Positions 29,393 through 37,051 of a stretch of 64,000 nucleotides of DNA are shown here, one piece after another. The notes below the pieces were generated by a model. The model made no database searches, was not told the DNA's origin, and saw only the letters and a program-made list of their open reading frames with translations. Source of the DNA: Ramlibacter cellulosilyticus (GTDB taxonomy: Bacteria > Pseudomonadota > Gammaproteobacteria > Burkholderiales > Burkholderiaceae_C); NCBI RefSeq assembly GCF_014297465.1, contig NZ_JACORT010000002.1, positions 186,001-250,000 on the forward strand. Reading direction: 5' to 3'. Position 1 is the stretch's first letter. Every line of letters starts with the position of its first letter. A program made the position numbers and the translations under genes.

Positions 29393-30184
29393 GTGTTCCA
29401 CAGCATCGAGCGACTCGCCGTCGAGGAAGACGGCGAAGGGGATGCCGTTCTCTGCCTGCACGGGCTGGGCGGCGACTCCAACACCTGGACGCCCCTCATG
29501 CCGGCGCTCGCCGGCTACCGCGTGATCCGTCCGGACCTGCCCGGGAGCGGCAGGTCGGCCAGCGCGGGCGGCACGCTCACGATGGAGAAGCTCGTCGAAG
29601 CGGCAGCCAACGTCTGCGCCCGCCTGAACGTCAGCCGCGCCCACGTGCTGGGCCACTCCATGGGCACCATCGTCGCCCAGCACCTCGCCGCGGCGCAGCC
29701 GCACCTGGTGCGCAGCCTCTCGCTGTTCGGGCCGCTGCTCGCCCCCAGCGACACGGCGCGCACGAACATCCGCGCCCGCGGCGAGAAAGCGAAGGCCGAA
29801 GGCCTGCGCGGCATGCACGAGATCGCGCTGGCCCTCGTCGACGCCGCGACGTCGACCGACACGCGCCAGCGCCAACCCGTCGCCGTGGCGTACGTGCGCG
29901 AAAGCCTGATGCGGCAGGACCCGGAAGGCTATGCCCGCAACTGCTTCGCGCTCGCGGACTGCAAGCCCGCCACCGTGGAACGCATCGCCGCGCCCACCAT
30001 GCTGGTGACCGGCGACGAAGACGTGGTCGCCCCACCCCAAGCCGTCCGCAACATGGCCGAACGCTTCACGCAGGCCAGGAGCTTGCGCACCGTCATCCTG
30101 AACCGCTGCGGGCACTGGACACCCATCGAACGCCCGGAAGACTGCGCGCGCGAGTTGCGCGCCTTCCTCCCGGCGCAACGCTGA
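29393..30184 (+). CDS. Alpha/beta hydrolase
   Basis: 263 residues if started at GTG 29393 (VFHSIERLAVEEDGEG); the frame is also open from GTG 29285, adding a Pro/Ala/Arg-rich tail that looks non-structural. The catalytic set is visible: oxyanion-hole CLHGLGGDSNTW, nucleophile elbow GHSMG, an acid in TGDEDVVAP and the histidine in CGHWTPIE. It resembles the 3-oxoadipate enol-lactonase/esterase group, but the substrate cannot be told. First gene of the block controlled by the TetR regulator, 15 bp before an amidohydrolase gene. Confidence 0.85.
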   Translation: MFHSIERLAVEEDGEGDAVLCLHGLGGDSNTWTPLMPALAGYRVIRPDLPGSGRSASAGGTLTMEKLVEAAANVCARLNVSRAHVLGHSMGTIVAQHLAAAQPHLVRSLSLFGPLLAPSDTARTNIRARGEKAKAEGLRGMHEIALALVDAATSTDTRQRQPVAVAYVRESLMRQDPEGYARNCFALADCKPATVERIAAPTMLVTGDEDVVAPPQAVRNMAERFTQARSLRTVILNRCGHWTPIERPEDCARELRAFLPAQR

Positions 30185-30199
30185 ACACCGAGGCAAAGC

Positions 30200-31498
30200 A
30201 TGGCAGACGTCTTGTTCACCAATGCGCGCGTCTTCGACGGCTCGGGCAGCCAGCCCTTCCGCGGCGAGGTGCTCGTGCAGGGCAACCGCATCAGCCGCGT
30301 CACGCGCAGCGGCGCCGGCGTGCGCAACGCGCCGGTCGGCGGCGTCACGGTCGTCGATGCCGCCGGCGCCTTCCTCATGCCCGGCCTGGTGGAGGCGCAC
30401 ACGCATTTCGCCTGGAACGACCAGCCCAGCCTCGACGCCATCCAGCGCATGCCGCCCGAGGAGCACATCCTCTGGTGCGCGCAGATCGCCAAGCGCTACC
30501 TCGACATGGGCTGGACCTCCTGCGTCGGCGCCGCCACCGCCAAGCCGCGGCTGGACGTCGTGATCCGCAACGCGATCAACGACGGCACCATCGTCGGCCC
30601 GCGCTACCTCGCGGCCAGCCAGGAGATCACCGTCCCCGGCGGCCTGGGCGACACCACGCAGCCGCACCTGCCCCAGCCCGAGTTCGCCTTCGGCGCCGTC
30701 GTGAGCGGCTGCGACGAGATGCGGCGCTGCGTGCGCATGTTCGCGAAGTACGGCGTCGACTCGCTCAAGATCAACCTCTCCGGCGAGTCGATCACGGGCT
30801 TCCCGAGCGAAGCCTCGCAGTTCACCGAAGCCGAGATCGCCACCTGCGTCGAGGAAGCCAAGGCCTGGAACAAGCGCGTCGCCGCCCACGCGCGTTCCAC
30901 CAGGTCGATCAAGCTGTGCGTGCGCCACGGCATCGAGGTGATCTACCACGCGAGCTTCGCCGACGAGGAAGCGCTGGACCTGCTGGAGGAGCACAAGAAG
31001 GAGCACTTCATCGCGCCGGGCCTCGCCTGGCTGATCAACACCTGCCACCACGCCAGCGAGTACGGCATCACGCCCGCCGTGGCGCGCGGCATGGGCTACT
31101 TCCGCGAGCTCGAAGCAGCGATCGAGACGATGAAGGCGCTGCGCCGCCGCGACGTGCGCATCCTGCCGGGCGGCGACTACGGCTTCGCCTGGACGCCGCA
31201 CGGCACCAACGCGAAGGACCTGGAGTACTTCGTGAAGATGGTCGGCATGTCGCCCATGGAGGCGCTGCTCTCCGCCACCGCCTGGGGCGCTCCCATGATG
31301 AAGCTCAAGCGCCAGATCGGCGAGATCCAGGAAGGCTACCTCGCCGACCTGCTGCTCGTGGACGGCGACCCGCTGGAGGACATCGCCGTGCTGCAGGACA
31401 AGCGCCGGCTGCTCGCCGTGATGAAGGACGGCGAGTTCCACCGCGCCCCGCCCGTGCGGCAGGACGCGACCACCCGACACACCCGCTGGGCGGCTTGA
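30200..31498 (+). CDS. Metal-dependent amidohydrolase, paralogue 1
   Basis: 432 residues. Amidohydrolase-superfamily metal ligands: HTH in VEAHTHFAWND, a probable carboxylated lysine in SLKINLSGE, histidines in AAHARST and IYHASF, and the catalytic aspartate in GGDYGFAW. The closing EGYLADLLLVDGDPL is the usual beta-sandwich end of imidazolonepropionase-like enzymes and metallo-dipeptidases. It probably hydrolyses a cyclic or peptide amide in the cytoplasm. About half identical by eye to the next gene. Sits directly before an ABC transporter of amino-acid type, which probably imports the substrate. Confidence 0.9.
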   Translation: MADVLFTNARVFDGSGSQPFRGEVLVQGNRISRVTRSGAGVRNAPVGGVTVVDAAGAFLMPGLVEAHTHFAWNDQPSLDAIQRMPPEEHILWCAQIAKRYLDMGWTSCVGAATAKPRLDVVIRNAINDGTIVGPRYLAASQEITVPGGLGDTTQPHLPQPEFAFGAVVSGCDEMRRCVRMFAKYGVDSLKINLSGESITGFPSEASQFTEAEIATCVEEAKAWNKRVAAHARSTRSIKLCVRHGIEVIYHASFADEEALDLLEEHKKEHFIAPGLAWLINTCHHASEYGITPAVARGMGYFRELEAAIETMKALRRRDVRILPGGDYGFAWTPHGTNAKDLEYFVKMVGMSPMEALLSATAWGAPMMKLKRQIGEIQEGYLADLLLVDGDPLEDIAVLQDKRRLLAVMKDGEFHRAPPVRQDATTRHTRWAA

Positions 31499-31508
31499 GG
31501 AGCGCGGC

Positions 31509-32798
31509 ATGGACAACAGCGTCCTCTTCACCAACGTCCGCATCCTCGAAGGCCAGGTGAACGCGCCGCCGTATCTCGGCAGCGTGCTGGTCGAAGGCAA
31601 CCGCATCAAGCGCGTGAGCCGTTCCGCCGCGTCCGTCTCCAGCGGCCCCGCCACCGTGATCGACGCGGCCGGCGCCACGCTGATGCCCGGCATGTGCGAG
31701 GCGCACACACACTTCTCCTGGAACGATGCGGCGACGTTGTCCGAAATCCAGCGCATGCCGCTGGAGGAGCACGTGCTCTGGTGCGCGAAGGTGGCCAAGC
31801 GCTACCTCGAGGCAGGCTTCACCTCCTGCGTCGGCGCCGCCTGCGCCAAGCCGCGCCTGGACGTCGTGATCCGCAACGCGATCAACAGCGGCCAGATCCC
31901 CGGCCCGCGCTACCTCGCGGCCAGCCAGGAGATCACCGTGCCCGGCGGCCTGGGCGACGAAACCCTGCCCCACCTGCCCTTCCCGGAGTTCAGCTTCGGC
32001 GTCAACGTGAACAGCGCCGACGAGATGCGCAAGGCCGTGCGCATGTTCCTGAAGTACGGCGTGGACTCCATCAAGATCAACCTGTCGGGCGACAACTTCA
32101 CGCCGGATTCTCCGGCCGAGACCACCTGGATGAGCGACGCGGAAGTCGCCGCGGCCATGGACGAAGTGCGGGTCCGCGGCAAGCGCGGCACGGCGCACGC
32201 CCGCTCGGCGGCCTCGGTCAAGCAGGCGCTGCGCCACGGCATCGACGTGATCTACCACGCGAGCTTCACCGACGAAGAGACGCTGGACATGCTGGAGGCC
32301 GCCAGGGGCCGCGTGTTCGTCGCGCCCGGCATCGCGATCCTCTACGCGATGCTGCACGAGGCCGAGGCTTACGGCATCACGCACGAGAAGGCGGTCGCGA
32401 TGGGCTACCAGCGCGAGTGGGACGCGGCGCTGGAGTCGCTGAAAGCCATGCACAAGCGCGGCATCCGCGTCCTGCCCGGCGGCGACTACGGCTTCGCCTT
32501 CACGCCGCACTGCCAGAACGCGCGCGACCTCGAGTTCTTCGTCAAGTACCTGGGCATGACGCCCGCCGAGGCGATCCGCAGCACCACGGTGTACGGCGGC
32601 GAGATCATGATGCGCGCCCAGGAGCTGGGCCAGGTGAAGGAAGGCTACCTCGCCGACCTGCTGCTGGTGGACGGCGACCCGCTCGCCAACATCGCCATCC
32701 TGCGCGACCCGAAGCGGATCCTGGCCGTGATGAAGGACGGGCAGTTCGCGAAGAGCCCGGACATGGCGTCGGAGCGCGAATTCCGGGTGGCTGCATGA
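31509..32798 (+). CDS. Metal-dependent amidohydrolase, paralogue 2
   Basis: 429 residues, 10 bp after its paralogue, from which it presumably arose by duplication. The same metal set is present: EAHTHFSWND, SIKINLSGD, TAHARSA, IYHASF and GGDYGFAF. Several long blocks are nearly identical (CVGAA.AKPRLDVVIRNAIN, GPRYLAASQEITVPGGLGD) while the segment corresponding to the active-site loop (EHKKEHFIAPGLAWL against AARGRVFVAPGIAIL) differs, suggesting two related substrates. The stop overlaps the permease start (ATGA). Confidence 0.9.
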   Translation: MDNSVLFTNVRILEGQVNAPPYLGSVLVEGNRIKRVSRSAASVSSGPATVIDAAGATLMPGMCEAHTHFSWNDAATLSEIQRMPLEEHVLWCAKVAKRYLEAGFTSCVGAACAKPRLDVVIRNAINSGQIPGPRYLAASQEITVPGGLGDETLPHLPFPEFSFGVNVNSADEMRKAVRMFLKYGVDSIKINLSGDNFTPDSPAETTWMSDAEVAAAMDEVRVRGKRGTAHARSAASVKQALRHGIDVIYHASFTDEETLDMLEAARGRVFVAPGIAILYAMLHEAEAYGITHEKAVAMGYQREWDAALESLKAMHKRGIRVLPGGDYGFAFTPHCQNARDLEFFVKYLGMTPAEAIRSTTVYGGEIMMRAQELGQVKEGYLADLLLVDGDPLANIAILRDPKRILAVMKDGQFAKSPDMASEREFRVAA

Positions 32799-33784
32799 GC
32801 GCGGTGCTGCCCGTCGTGCCCCTCCCCGGCGCCCGCAAGCGCCGCGCGCGCACGCTCGCGACCTGGGTCCTCGTCGGCGGGCCGATCCTCGCCTTCTGCC
32901 TCTGGGCACTCTTCGACAGCCCGCGCCTCTTCCTCATCACGCTGCTCAACGGGCTCACGCTCGGCTCGCTCTACTTCATCGTGGCGAGCGGGTTCACGCT
33001 GGTGTTCGGCCTGATGCGCAACGTGAACCTGGCGCACGGCTCGCTCTACCTGGTCGGCGGCTACGTGGGCTTCATCGTCGCGGAGCGCACCGGCTCCTGG
33101 CTGCTCGCGGTGGCGGCGGGCTTCGCGGTGGCGGCGCTGCTCGGGCTGCTGATGCAGGTGCTGATCCTGCGCCACATGCAGAACCAGGACCTGCGCCAGA
33201 CGATGGTGACGATCGGCCTGTCGGTCGTGATCGCGGACCTGCTGATCTGGATCTTCACGGCGCAGGTCCACCAGATGGAGGCGCCCGCGTGGCTGCAGGG
33301 CCCGATCCGCGGCATCCCCGTCATCAACGCGTACTCGGCCTACCGGCTCAGCCTGCTGGGGCTGGGCCTGGTGATCGGCGTGGCGCTGTGGCTGCTGCTG
33401 CACCGTACGCGCGTGGGCATGATGATCCGCGCCGGCGTCGACGACCGCGGCATGTTGTCCGCCGCCGGGTTCAACGTGAACCTCGTGTTCGCGGTCACCT
33501 TCGCGCTGGGCGCGGGGCTCGCGGGCATCGGCGGCGTGATCGGCGCGGTGGAGCTGTCGATGGTGCCGGGCGAGGACACGCGGCTGCTGCTCGCGTCCCT
33601 CATCGTGGTCATCGTCGGCGGCATGGGCAGCGTGGTGGGCGCCGCCATCGGCGCGGCGATCCTGGGGCTGGCGGAGACGTTCGGGCTGGTCTATGCGCCG
33701 ACGTACAGCGTGGTGTTCACGTTCCTGATCCTGGTGCTGGTGCTGGCCTTCCGCCCGCGCGGGATCCTCGGGAGGGCGGCATGA
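32795..33784 (+). CDS. livH: Branched-chain amino acid-type ABC permease, LivH-like
   Basis: 329 residues from ATG 32795; the open frame continues upstream to 31694 only as a shadow of the amidohydrolase. About eight hydrophobic segments are visible, with typical LivH text (NGLTLGSLYFIVASGFTLVFGLMR, GAGLAGIGGVIGA, VVGGMGS). It forms the inner-membrane channel with the next gene. Starts and ends with 4-bp overlaps, so the transporter is made in step with the amidohydrolases. An Arg/Ala-rich first 20 residues precede the first helix. Confidence 0.93.
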   Translation: MSAVLPVVPLPGARKRRARTLATWVLVGGPILAFCLWALFDSPRLFLITLLNGLTLGSLYFIVASGFTLVFGLMRNVNLAHGSLYLVGGYVGFIVAERTGSWLLAVAAGFAVAALLGLLMQVLILRHMQNQDLRQTMVTIGLSVVIADLLIWIFTAQVHQMEAPAWLQGPIRGIPVINAYSAYRLSLLGLGLVIGVALWLLLHRTRVGMMIRAGVDDRGMLSAAGFNVNLVFAVTFALGAGLAGIGGVIGAVELSMVPGEDTRLLLASLIVVIVGGMGSVVGAAIGAAILGLAETFGLVYAPTYSVVFTFLILVLVLAFRPRGILGRAA

Positions 33785-34950
33785 GTGCGGCGCAGTGGCG
33801 GAAGGCGATGAACACGGGCGCGGCAGCGTCGGCTGGCGGGTCCGCACGGTCCGTAGGCTGGGTTTCGCGCAGCGAACCCCAGCGATCCGGCGCCGAAAGC
33901 TGGGGTTCGCTGCGCGAAACCCAGCCTACGGGCGAGCGTGAAACTTCGCGCTGGTGGCACTGGCTGCGCACCAACATCGCCCCCCACCACATCGTCGTCG
34001 CCGTCGCCCTGCTCGTCTTCCCCTTCGTCGCCTCCCCCTTCCTCACTTTCCAGGTCGCGGGCCAATCGCTCGCACTCGGCCTGGTCGCCCTTTCGCTCAT
34101 GTTCCTTTCCGGCTACGGCGGCATGGTCTCGCTGGCGCAGATGACCGTGGCGGGCATGGCGGGCTACGTCGTCGGCATCCTCGGCTCCAGCGCCAGCGCG
34201 ATCAGCCTCGGCTGGCCCTGGCCGGTGGTGCTCGCCATCGCGATGCTCGTCGCGGTCGTCGCGGCCACCCTGATCGGCTGGCTCTCGGTGCGCACCGAAG
34301 GCATCTACACCATCATGATCACGCTGGCGATCGGTGTGGCGTTCTACTACCTCTGCCTGCAGAACTACTCCCTGTTCAACGGCTTCCAGGGCTTCCAGCG
34401 CGTCTACCCGCCCCACGTGCTCGGCATCGACTGGCGCTCGCCGCTGCCCTTCTACTGGCTCGCGCTCGCGTGCTCGCTCGCCGGCTACTTCGCGGTGAAG
34501 TACGTGGCGCGCTCGCCCTTCGGCATGGCCTTGCAGGGCATCCGCGACAACGCGCGCCGCATGAACGCGCTCGGCTACAACGTGACGGCGCACCGCGTCG
34601 CCGCGTATGCGTTCGCGGGGCTCATCGCCGCCGTCGGCGGCATCCTCTTCACCTGGTACAACGGCCTGGTCACCCCCGGCTCCGTCGGCACGTCGTGGCT
34701 GATCAACATCCTGGTGATCGCGGTGCTGGGCGGCCTGCGCCACCCCATCGGCCCCTTCCTCGGCGCACTCGTCTTCGTGCTGCTGCAGACCTTCGCGATC
34801 GACCTGATCGAGCGCGAGCGCTTCAACCTGCTGATCGGCGCGGTCTTCCTCGCCATCGTCCTCTTTTCCCCCGACGGCCTGCTGGGCCTCTGGGCACGCG
34901 CGAAGGCGCGGCTCGCGAAGCCGGCATCCGTCCCATCAACCTTGCGCTGA
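33781..34950 (+). CDS. livM: Branched-chain amino acid-type ABC permease, LivM-like
   Basis: 389 residues. The membrane part, from about residue 68 on, has LivM features (LSGYGGMVSLAQMTVAGMAGYVVG, RTEGIYTIMITLAIG, GVQGIRDN-type loop GMALQGIRDNARRMNALGYN). The N-terminal extension is odd: residues about 24-50 are encoded by a family B palindrome (33852-33930), giving GWVSRSEPQRSGAESWGS, so the cytoplasmic tail is probably a repeat insertion upstream of or within the original start region. The true start could be further in, but the only upstream start with an overlap to livH is 33781. Confidence 0.92.
   Translation: MSAAQWRKAMNTGAAASAGGSARSVGWVSRSEPQRSGAESWGSLRETQPTGERETSRWWHWLRTNIAPHHIVVAVALLVFPFVASPFLTFQVAGQSLALGLVALSLMFLSGYGGMVSLAQMTVAGMAGYVVGILGSSASAISLGWPWPVVLAIAMLVAVVAATLIGWLSVRTEGIYTIMITLAIGVAFYYLCLQNYSLFNGFQGFQRVYPPHVLGIDWRSPLPFYWLALACSLAGYFAVKYVARSPFGMALQGIRDNARRMNALGYNVTAHRVAAYAFAGLIAAVGGILFTWYNGLVTPGSVGTSWLINILVIAVLGGLRHPIGPFLGALVFVLLQTFAIDLIERERFNLLIGAVFLAIVLFSPDGLLGLWARAKARLAKPASVPSTLR
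33852..33930. repeat. Family B palindromic repeat, copy 3, inside livM
   Basis: Two perfectly complementary 32-nt arms, 33852-33883 and 33899-33930 (outer sequence CGTAGGCTGGGTTTCGCG), with a 15-nt loop. This is the most perfect copy in the window and it is translated. Confidence 0.93.
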
Positions 34951-34975
34951 GCGCAACTTCCCCAAGGAGACAAGC

Positions 34976-36223
34976 GTGGTCCACAAGAGATTCCTTCTGA
35001 GCGCCGTCGCCGGCGCAGCGTTCGCTGCCACCCTGGGCGGGGCCTGGGCACAGGGGCAGACGATCAAGATCGGCCTGCTGGCCACGCTGGAAGGCCCGTT
35101 CGCGGCCGGCGGCGCGGACGGCATGCGCGGCGCGGAGCTCGCACTCAAGGAGCGCGGCGGCACCGTCGCCGGACACAAGGTGGAGATTGTCAAGGCCTCC
35201 TCCGACGCCAAGCCGGAAGTCGCGGTCAACGCCGTGCGCAAGCTGGTGGAGCAGGACAAGGTCGACGTGGTCGTCGGCCCGCTCTCGGGCAGCGAGGGCA
35301 TCGCCGTGAAGGACTATGCGAAGACGCAGCCTGGCAAGACCTTCATCAACGGCGCCTCCGGCGCGCAGGCCACGACGCTGGACAACCCGGCGCCCAACTT
35401 CTTCCGCTTCAACACCGAGGGTGCGCAGTGGATGGTGGGCCTGGGCAACGCGGCCCTGAAGAAGGGCTACAAGAAGGTCATGGTGGTCGCCGAGGACTAC
35501 TCCTTCCCGTACTCGCAGGTGCAGGGCTTCATGACCGAGTTCTGCAAGGGCGGCGGCAAGGTGCCGGTGAAGGCCTGGGTGCCGCTGGGCGGCAAGGACT
35601 ACGCGTCCACCATCGCGCGCATCCCGAAGGACGTCGACGCGATCCTGCTGGTGCTGGGCGGCGCCGATGCGGTGAACTTCCTGAACCAGTACGAGGCGGC
35701 CGGCGGCGACAAGCCCATCCTCGGCGGCTCCATCACGGTGTCGCAGGACGTGCTGAACTACCGCGGCAAGCGCCGCGACTCGCTGGTGGGCACGCTCTCC
35801 GCCGGCCCGCTGGCCGACGCGTACGACGGTGCCGAGTGGAGGAAGTTCGTCGCCGACTACCAGAAGGCCTATCCCGTGGCGCAAGGCGGCTTCCCCAGCC
35901 CCTCGCTCTTCGCGTACGTGTACTACATGAACATGAAGGCGGCGCTCGACGGCCTGGAGCAGGTGAAGGGCGACCTCTCCGGCAACCAGGCGAAGTACCG
36001 CGACACGTTGACGAAGATGGTGCTGAAGACGCCGACTGGCGACGTCAAGCTCGATGCCAACCGCCAGGCGATCGGCAGCACCTTCATCACCGAGGTGGTG
36101 AAGGATGCGCAGGGTAACCTGTACAACAAGGTCGTCGCCAAGGTGGACAACGTCGACCAGACGCTGGGCGTGCCCAAGGCGCAGTTCAAGATCGGCTCGC
36201 GCGACGAGCCGAACTGCCCGTAA
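34976..36223 (+). CDS. ABC transporter periplasmic amino-acid-type binding protein
   Basis: 415 residues from GTG 34976 with AAGGAGACAAGC upstream. A Sec signal peptide is clear: KR, hydrophobic core LLSAVAGAAFAATLGG and an AWA cleavage site near residue 25. The mature part begins QTIKIGLLATLEGPFAAGGADGM, the Leu/Ile/Val-binding (type I periplasmic binding) fold. It captures the substrate for the LivHM-LivGF transporter. The ligand cannot be read; the neighbouring amidohydrolases suggest a peptide-like or cyclic amide compound. Confidence 0.93.
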   Translation: MVHKRFLLSAVAGAAFAATLGGAWAQGQTIKIGLLATLEGPFAAGGADGMRGAELALKERGGTVAGHKVEIVKASSDAKPEVAVNAVRKLVEQDKVDVVVGPLSGSEGIAVKDYAKTQPGKTFINGASGAQATTLDNPAPNFFRFNTEGAQWMVGLGNAALKKGYKKVMVVAEDYSFPYSQVQGFMTEFCKGGGKVPVKAWVPLGGKDYASTIARIPKDVDAILLVLGGADAVNFLNQYEAAGGDKPILGGSITVSQDVLNYRGKRRDSLVGTLSAGPLADAYDGAEWRKFVADYQKAYPVAQGGFPSPSLFAYVYYMNMKAALDGLEQVKGDLSGNQAKYRDTLTKMVLKTPTGDVKLDANRQAIGSTFITEVVKDAQGNLYNKVVAKVDNVDQTLGVPKAQFKIGSRDEPNCP

Positions 36224-36232
36224 GGAGCACGG

Positions 36233-37051
36233 GTGGCTTCCGTCACGTCACTGCGTCCCGCCGCGCCGCGCGCGCGGTCCGTGCCGCCCGCGGCCACCGG
36301 CCTGGCCTCGAACGATGCGCTGGTGCTGCAGGGTGTCTCGCGCACCTTCGGCGCCCTGCGCGCGGTGGACGACGTGACGCTGGCGGTGGCCGCCGGCGAG
36401 CGGCGCGCCGTGCTCGGCGCCAACGGCGCCGGCAAGACCACGCTGTTCAACGCGATCACCGGCGACTTCCCGCCCACCGCGGGACGGATCCGGTTCTTCG
36501 GCGAGGACATCACGGAGCTGCCGCCGCACGAGCGCATCCGCAAGGGGCTGCGGCGCACCTACCAGTCCTCCCTGCTGTTCCGCGAGCTGAGCGTGCGGGA
36601 CAACCTCTTCCTGGCGGTGCGCGGCATGAGCCGCGGCCGCTACAGCTTCGTGCGCGCGGGCGCGGCGCATGCCACGCGCCTCGCGACCGAGGAGCTGCTG
36701 GAGCGGACGCGCCTCTCGCACGTGGCGGACGAACCCGTGGCCAACCTGGCGCACGGGCAGCAGCGGCAGCTGGAGATCGGGATGGCGCTCGCGGGCGCGC
36801 CGCGGCTGATCCTGTTCGACGAGCCGGCGGCGGGGCTGTCGCCCGCGGAACGGCGCGAGCTGGTGGCGCTGCTCACCTCGCTGCCCTCGCACATGAGCTA
36901 CGTGCTGATCGAACACGACCTGGACATCGCGCTGCGCGTCGTCGAACGCGTGACGGTAATGCACAACGGCCGCGTGCTGCGCGAAGGCACGCCGGCCGAG
37001 ATCGAAGCGGACACCCAGGTGCAGGCGATCTACATGGGAGGCAAGCACTGA
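36233..37051 (+). CDS. livG: ABC transporter ATP-binding protein, LivG-like
   Basis: 272 residues, GTG start 9 bp after the binding-protein gene. Walker A is GANGAGKTTLF and the Walker B is ILFDEPAAGL; the signature is weak, NLAHGQQRQLEIGMALA, with H in place of the usual S/G as in LivG. First of the two ATPases that energise the transporter. The first 20 residues (SLRPAAPRARSVPPAATG) are an unusual unstructured extension. The stop overlaps the next start. Confidence 0.94.
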   Translation: MASVTSLRPAAPRARSVPPAATGLASNDALVLQGVSRTFGALRAVDDVTLAVAAGERRAVLGANGAGKTTLFNAITGDFPPTAGRIRFFGEDITELPPHERIRKGLRRTYQSSLLFRELSVRDNLFLAVRGMSRGRYSFVRAGAAHATRLATEELLERTRLSHVADEPVANLAHGQQRQLEIGMALAGAPRLILFDEPAAGLSPAERRELVALLTSLPSHMSYVLIEHDLDIALRVVERVTVMHNGRVLREGTPAEIEADTQVQAIYMGGKH

